Of a DNA stretch of 64,000 nt, positions 61,900 to 64,000 are shown piece after piece. The notes below the pieces were generated by a model, which saw only the letters and a list, made by a program, of their open reading frames with translations, had not been told where the DNA came from and did not search any database. Every line of letters starts with the position of its first letter. Within the stretch, counting starts at the first letter, position 1. The translations under genes were made by a program, and so were the position numbers. Source of the stretch: an uncultured Woeseiaceae bacterium (GTDB taxonomy: Bacteria > Pseudomonadota > Gammaproteobacteria > Steroidobacterales > Woeseiaceae); contig CAJQPL010000031.1 of NCBI GenBank assembly GCA_905480215.1, positions 30,206-94,205 on the forward strand, given 5' to 3'.

Positions 61900-61920
61900 A
61901 TGACGCCGTATGGTCGTCAT
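61900..61920. promoter_or_regulatory. Inverted repeat upstream of the universal stress gene
   Basis: ATGACG at 61900-61905 and CGTCAT at 61915-61920 form a perfect inverted repeat around 9 bases, about 70 bases before the universal stress protein start. It may be a binding site for the FixJ-type regulator encoded just upstream. The rest of the 148-base gap holds no gene. Confidence 0.35.
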
Positions 61921-61990
61921 CATAGCTGAGCCCTAGCATCTTTAAGTTGGCACAATTAAGTGTGCGGTATCACAGCAACCAGGAGCGATC

Positions 61991-62953
61991 ATGCAGGGAA
62001 TTTCCAAAATATTAGCAGTCTTCGACCCAACGGCCGATGTCCATCCAGCAGTCAAACGTGCCGCCTGGCTTGCTAAGAATACCGGTGCAGAACTGGAAAT
62101 ACTCCTCTGTTACTACAATCAGTATCTAAGCGGTGATCGGTTCTTCGATTCGCCGTCGTTAGAAAAAGCGCGCCTGGAGGTCATCGAGAACGAAGCAAAA
62201 CATCTTGAGGCGCTTGCTGAGCCATTGCGCGAATCAGGTATCGTCGTCAAGACAAGCGTATTATGGGATCACCCTCTTTACGCGGGCATCGTTCGCCACA
62301 CAATCACGAGCGCTGCAGATATTGTTTTCAAGGACACTCACCACCATTCGGCCATGACCCGAGCAGTACTAAGCAACACGGACTGGAATCTGATTCGAAC
62401 CTGCCCGGTACCACTGTGGCTGGTCAAGCCGCGAGACATCAGCAGCGCCCCGGTTTTCATCGCCGCGATTGATCCTACCAACGAACATGATAAGCCCGCT
62501 GCGCTCGACGACCTGATTCTGCGACAAGGCAAGATGTTGAGCGAGCAAGTTGGCGGTTCCGTACACGCGTTTCACTCTTACGATCCACGAATCGCACTGG
62601 CGACAGCTACCGCTAATGCTTACATTCCGGTGTCATTGCCACTTGATGTAATTGAATCGCAAATGCGTGAAAATCATCAGAAGCGGTTTGAGGAGATGGC
62701 TTCATTTCATAGTATCGACGATGAAAACAGGCACTTAATCTCCGGGATTACCCATGAAGAGTTACCCGCACTTGCTGAGCAACTCGACGCGAGTGTTGTT
62801 GTCATGGGTGCTGTTGCGCGTAACCGCTGGAATCGACTGTTCATTGGCGCAACCGCCGAACGAACTCTAGAGCATCTGCCTTGCGACTTATTAGTCATTA
62901 AGCCCGACTGGTTCAAAACGCCAGTCGAGCAAGCCATAAACGAGGCTAGCTAG
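61991..62953 (+). CDS. Tandem universal stress protein (UspE-like)
   Basis: Protein of 320 residues with two Usp domains in tandem. The first starts with ISKILAVFDPTADVHPAVKR and the second near residue 155 (PVFIAAIDPTNEHDKPAALD), ending with the family motif VVMGAVARNRWNRLFIGATA. The spacing resembles UspE, which binds ligands or is induced by starvation and stress. CAGGAGCGATC before the ATG provides a ribosome site. Its 3' end overlaps the convergent hybrid kinase stop by 4 bases. Confidence 0.9.
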   Translation: MQGISKILAVFDPTADVHPAVKRAAWLAKNTGAELEILLCYYNQYLSGDRFFDSPSLEKARLEVIENEAKHLEALAEPLRESGIVVKTSVLWDHPLYAGIVRHTITSAADIVFKDTHHHSAMTRAVLSNTDWNLIRTCPVPLWLVKPRDISSAPVFIAAIDPTNEHDKPAALDDLILRQGKMLSEQVGGSVHAFHSYDPRIALATATANAYIPVSLPLDVIESQMRENHQKRFEEMASFHSIDDENRHLISGITHEELPALAEQLDASVVVMGAVARNRWNRLFIGATAERTLEHLPCDLLVIKPDWFKTPVEQAINEAS

Positions 62954-64000
62954 TCTTCAGGAACGAAGCCGGTAAGCGCTGCAGCGCTTGCTGCAGCCAA
63001 TAGCCTCTTGGTACTGACCGGTTTACTCATGACCGTGCAGTTGTCCAGGTGTTGAGTATTTTTGACGATCTTGGAAGTATCGCCGGTGACGATAAATGAC
63101 GGGATATTCTTGCCGAAAAACCCACGAATCTCGCTCACAACATCAATGCCGTTGGACCCATCTAACAAGTGAAAGTCGGAAATAATAAGTGCTGGAACTG
63201 CATTAAGATGCTTAATGAGGGCACTCGCCTCAGCTACGGATGCACCCATCGCAACTTCGTAACCTTCCCCTTCGAGCAATAAGCCCCAGGCTTTCGCCAC
63301 ATTGACGTCGTCCTCAATCAGGACGATCAACCCTGTTGCATCGTTAATGTCATCGGCCTCCTGCGGCTCATCAATCAGCAAACTCTCTGTCTGACTGTCA
63401 ACAATCGGCAGGCGTATTGAGAATCGAGAACCTTTTCCAGGGCTGGATTCGACGTCAATACGGTGCTTAAGCAAATCCGCGAGTCTTCGAACAATGGCCA
63501 GGCCGAGACCGAATCCTCCCTTATTTTGACCCGCTTGTTTAACCTGGTGAAACTCCCGGAATATCGCTTCGAGCTGATCGCCCTCAATTCCAATGCCAGT
63601 ATCTTCAATTTCGATACAACAGAGACTGCCTTCCTCGGCACATCGCAAATGAACCGAGCCCTGATCCGTGTAGCGAATCGCATTGGAAACCAGATTCTCG
63701 ATAATTTCACTAAGCAGATTCGGGTCACTTCTAACCATTGCGCCACAAGTTTCGAACGTAAACTGCAGGCCCCTCTGATCTGCTCGGCGTGCAAACTCAG
63801 TTGCCAGGCGATCGATCACGCGTCGGATGGGAAATTCCTCGAAATCCGGAATTATCGCGCCAGCATCGAGGCGGCTGATATCCAGAAGTGAGTTCAGCAA
63901 ATTCGTCATCGCAGTCAGCGAATACTCCTGGTTCTCGATCATCTCGAGAGCACGCTCATCCGTGACGGTTCGGCGCAACGCACCATTCAGCAGGCTCAAT
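62950..64000 (-). CDS. Hybrid histidine kinase, partial (C-terminal part)
   Basis: Only the last 350 residues or so are present; the frame continues past the right edge, so the apparent TTG start is not the true one. The ATPase domain (CIEIEDTGIGIEGDQ, GGFGLGLAIVRRLADL) is followed by a C-terminal receiver domain with VLIEDDVNVAK, the phospho-acceptor Asp in IISDFHLLDG and the Lys in VMSKPVS. The first visible part (LNGALRRTVTDERALEMIE) lies just after the phospho-acceptor histidine, which is outside the window. It may pair with the FixJ-type regulator. Confidence 0.88.
   Translation of the reverse strand, partial: LSLLNGALRRTVTDERALEMIENQEYSLTAMTNLLNSLLDISRLDAGAIIPDFEEFPIRRVIDRLATEFARRADQRGLQFTFETCGAMVRSDPNLLSEIIENLVSNAIRYTDQGSVHLRCAEEGSLCCIEIEDTGIGIEGDQLEAIFREFHQVKQAGQNKGGFGLGLAIVRRLADLLKHRIDVESSPGKGSRFSIRLPIVDSQTESLLIDEPQEADDINDATGLIVLIEDDVNVAKAWGLLLEGEGYEVAMGASVAEASALIKHLNAVPALIISDFHLLDGSNGIDVVSEIRGFFGKNIPSFIVTGDTSKIVKNTQHLDNCTVMSKPVSTKRLLAAASAAALTGFVPED

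Noticed and set aside
1-64000. CRISPR array, tRNA, rRNA or insertion sequence
   Set aside because: No regularly spaced repeats, cloverleaf-like tRNA segment, rRNA block or transposase frame was seen. This is a reading by eye, so a tRNA scan could still find one.

Overview
The window reads as ordinary chromosome of a heterotrophic gammaproteobacterium, probably a marine, non-enteric lineage (something Woeseiaceae-like would fit, but this is inference from gene content). Supporting signs are xerD beside the start of a dsbC-like gene, zapE, a very large NAD-dependent glutamate dehydrogenase, the fabA-fabB pair, Pit plus its TIGR00153 partner, long-form QueF, and many acyl-CoA and polyamine catabolism genes. 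Base composition looks close to 50% GC throughout. I see no rRNA, tRNA, insertion sequence, integrase of a mobile element, phage block or CRISPR array.

Layout. 1-14.8 kb: recombinase, acyltransferase, a thiolase / type-2 hydroxyacyl-CoA dehydrogenase pair, ETF-ubiquinone oxidoreductase, zapE, a MarR regulator, NAD-glutamate dehydrogenase, gpmA, a thioesterase and a degenerate SDR. 15-18.7 kb: a cysteine synthase fused to a monothiol glutaredoxin, a membrane-anchored unknown, and a secreted M20 peptidase. 18.7-22 kb: a tightly overlapping molybdenum-cofactor operon on the minus strand (moaA, moaC, mobA, moaD, moaE) ending in a MaoC-like gene. 22-26 kb: two adjacent acyl-CoA dehydrogenases, a queuosine-precursor transporter and a DUF62 SAM hydrolase. 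26-33 kb: glnS, thrS (not followed by infC) and a 1035-residue protein joining two receiver-like domains, a membrane helix, tetratricopeptide-like and Gln/Ala/Glu repeat regions and a TonB C-terminal domain.

33.2-42.7 kb is a polyamine/guanidino catabolism island: TetR, agmatinase-type ureohydrolase, class III aminotransferase, two gamma-glutamylpolyamine synthetase-like genes, a gamma-glutamyl-GABA hydrolase, an NhaC-family transporter and an IclR regulator with a palindromic operator candidate. 42.7-46.5 kb: gamma-glutamyltransferase, Pit phosphate transporter and its regulator. 46.5-54.6 kb: EVE protein, queF, a lipoprotein B3-like metallo-hydrolase coupled to a TauE-type exporter, S-formylglutathione hydrolase, fabB-fabA, a small secreted protein, an SDR with an altered active site and a GFA-family protein. 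54.8-59.2 kb: a three-gene signalling operon (CHASE4-type histidine kinase, single-domain receiver, receiver-GGDEF-EAL). 59.3-64 kb: methyltransferase, glycosyltransferase, FixJ-type regulator, tandem universal stress protein and a hybrid histidine kinase that runs off the right edge.

The most unusual item is the receiver-TonB fusion protein at 30045-33152. Others worth a look are the degenerate SDR, the synthase-glutaredoxin fusion, the shared receiver insertion in the c-di-GMP operon, the possible non-standard start of the NhaC-family gene and several perfect inverted repeats in promoter regions.
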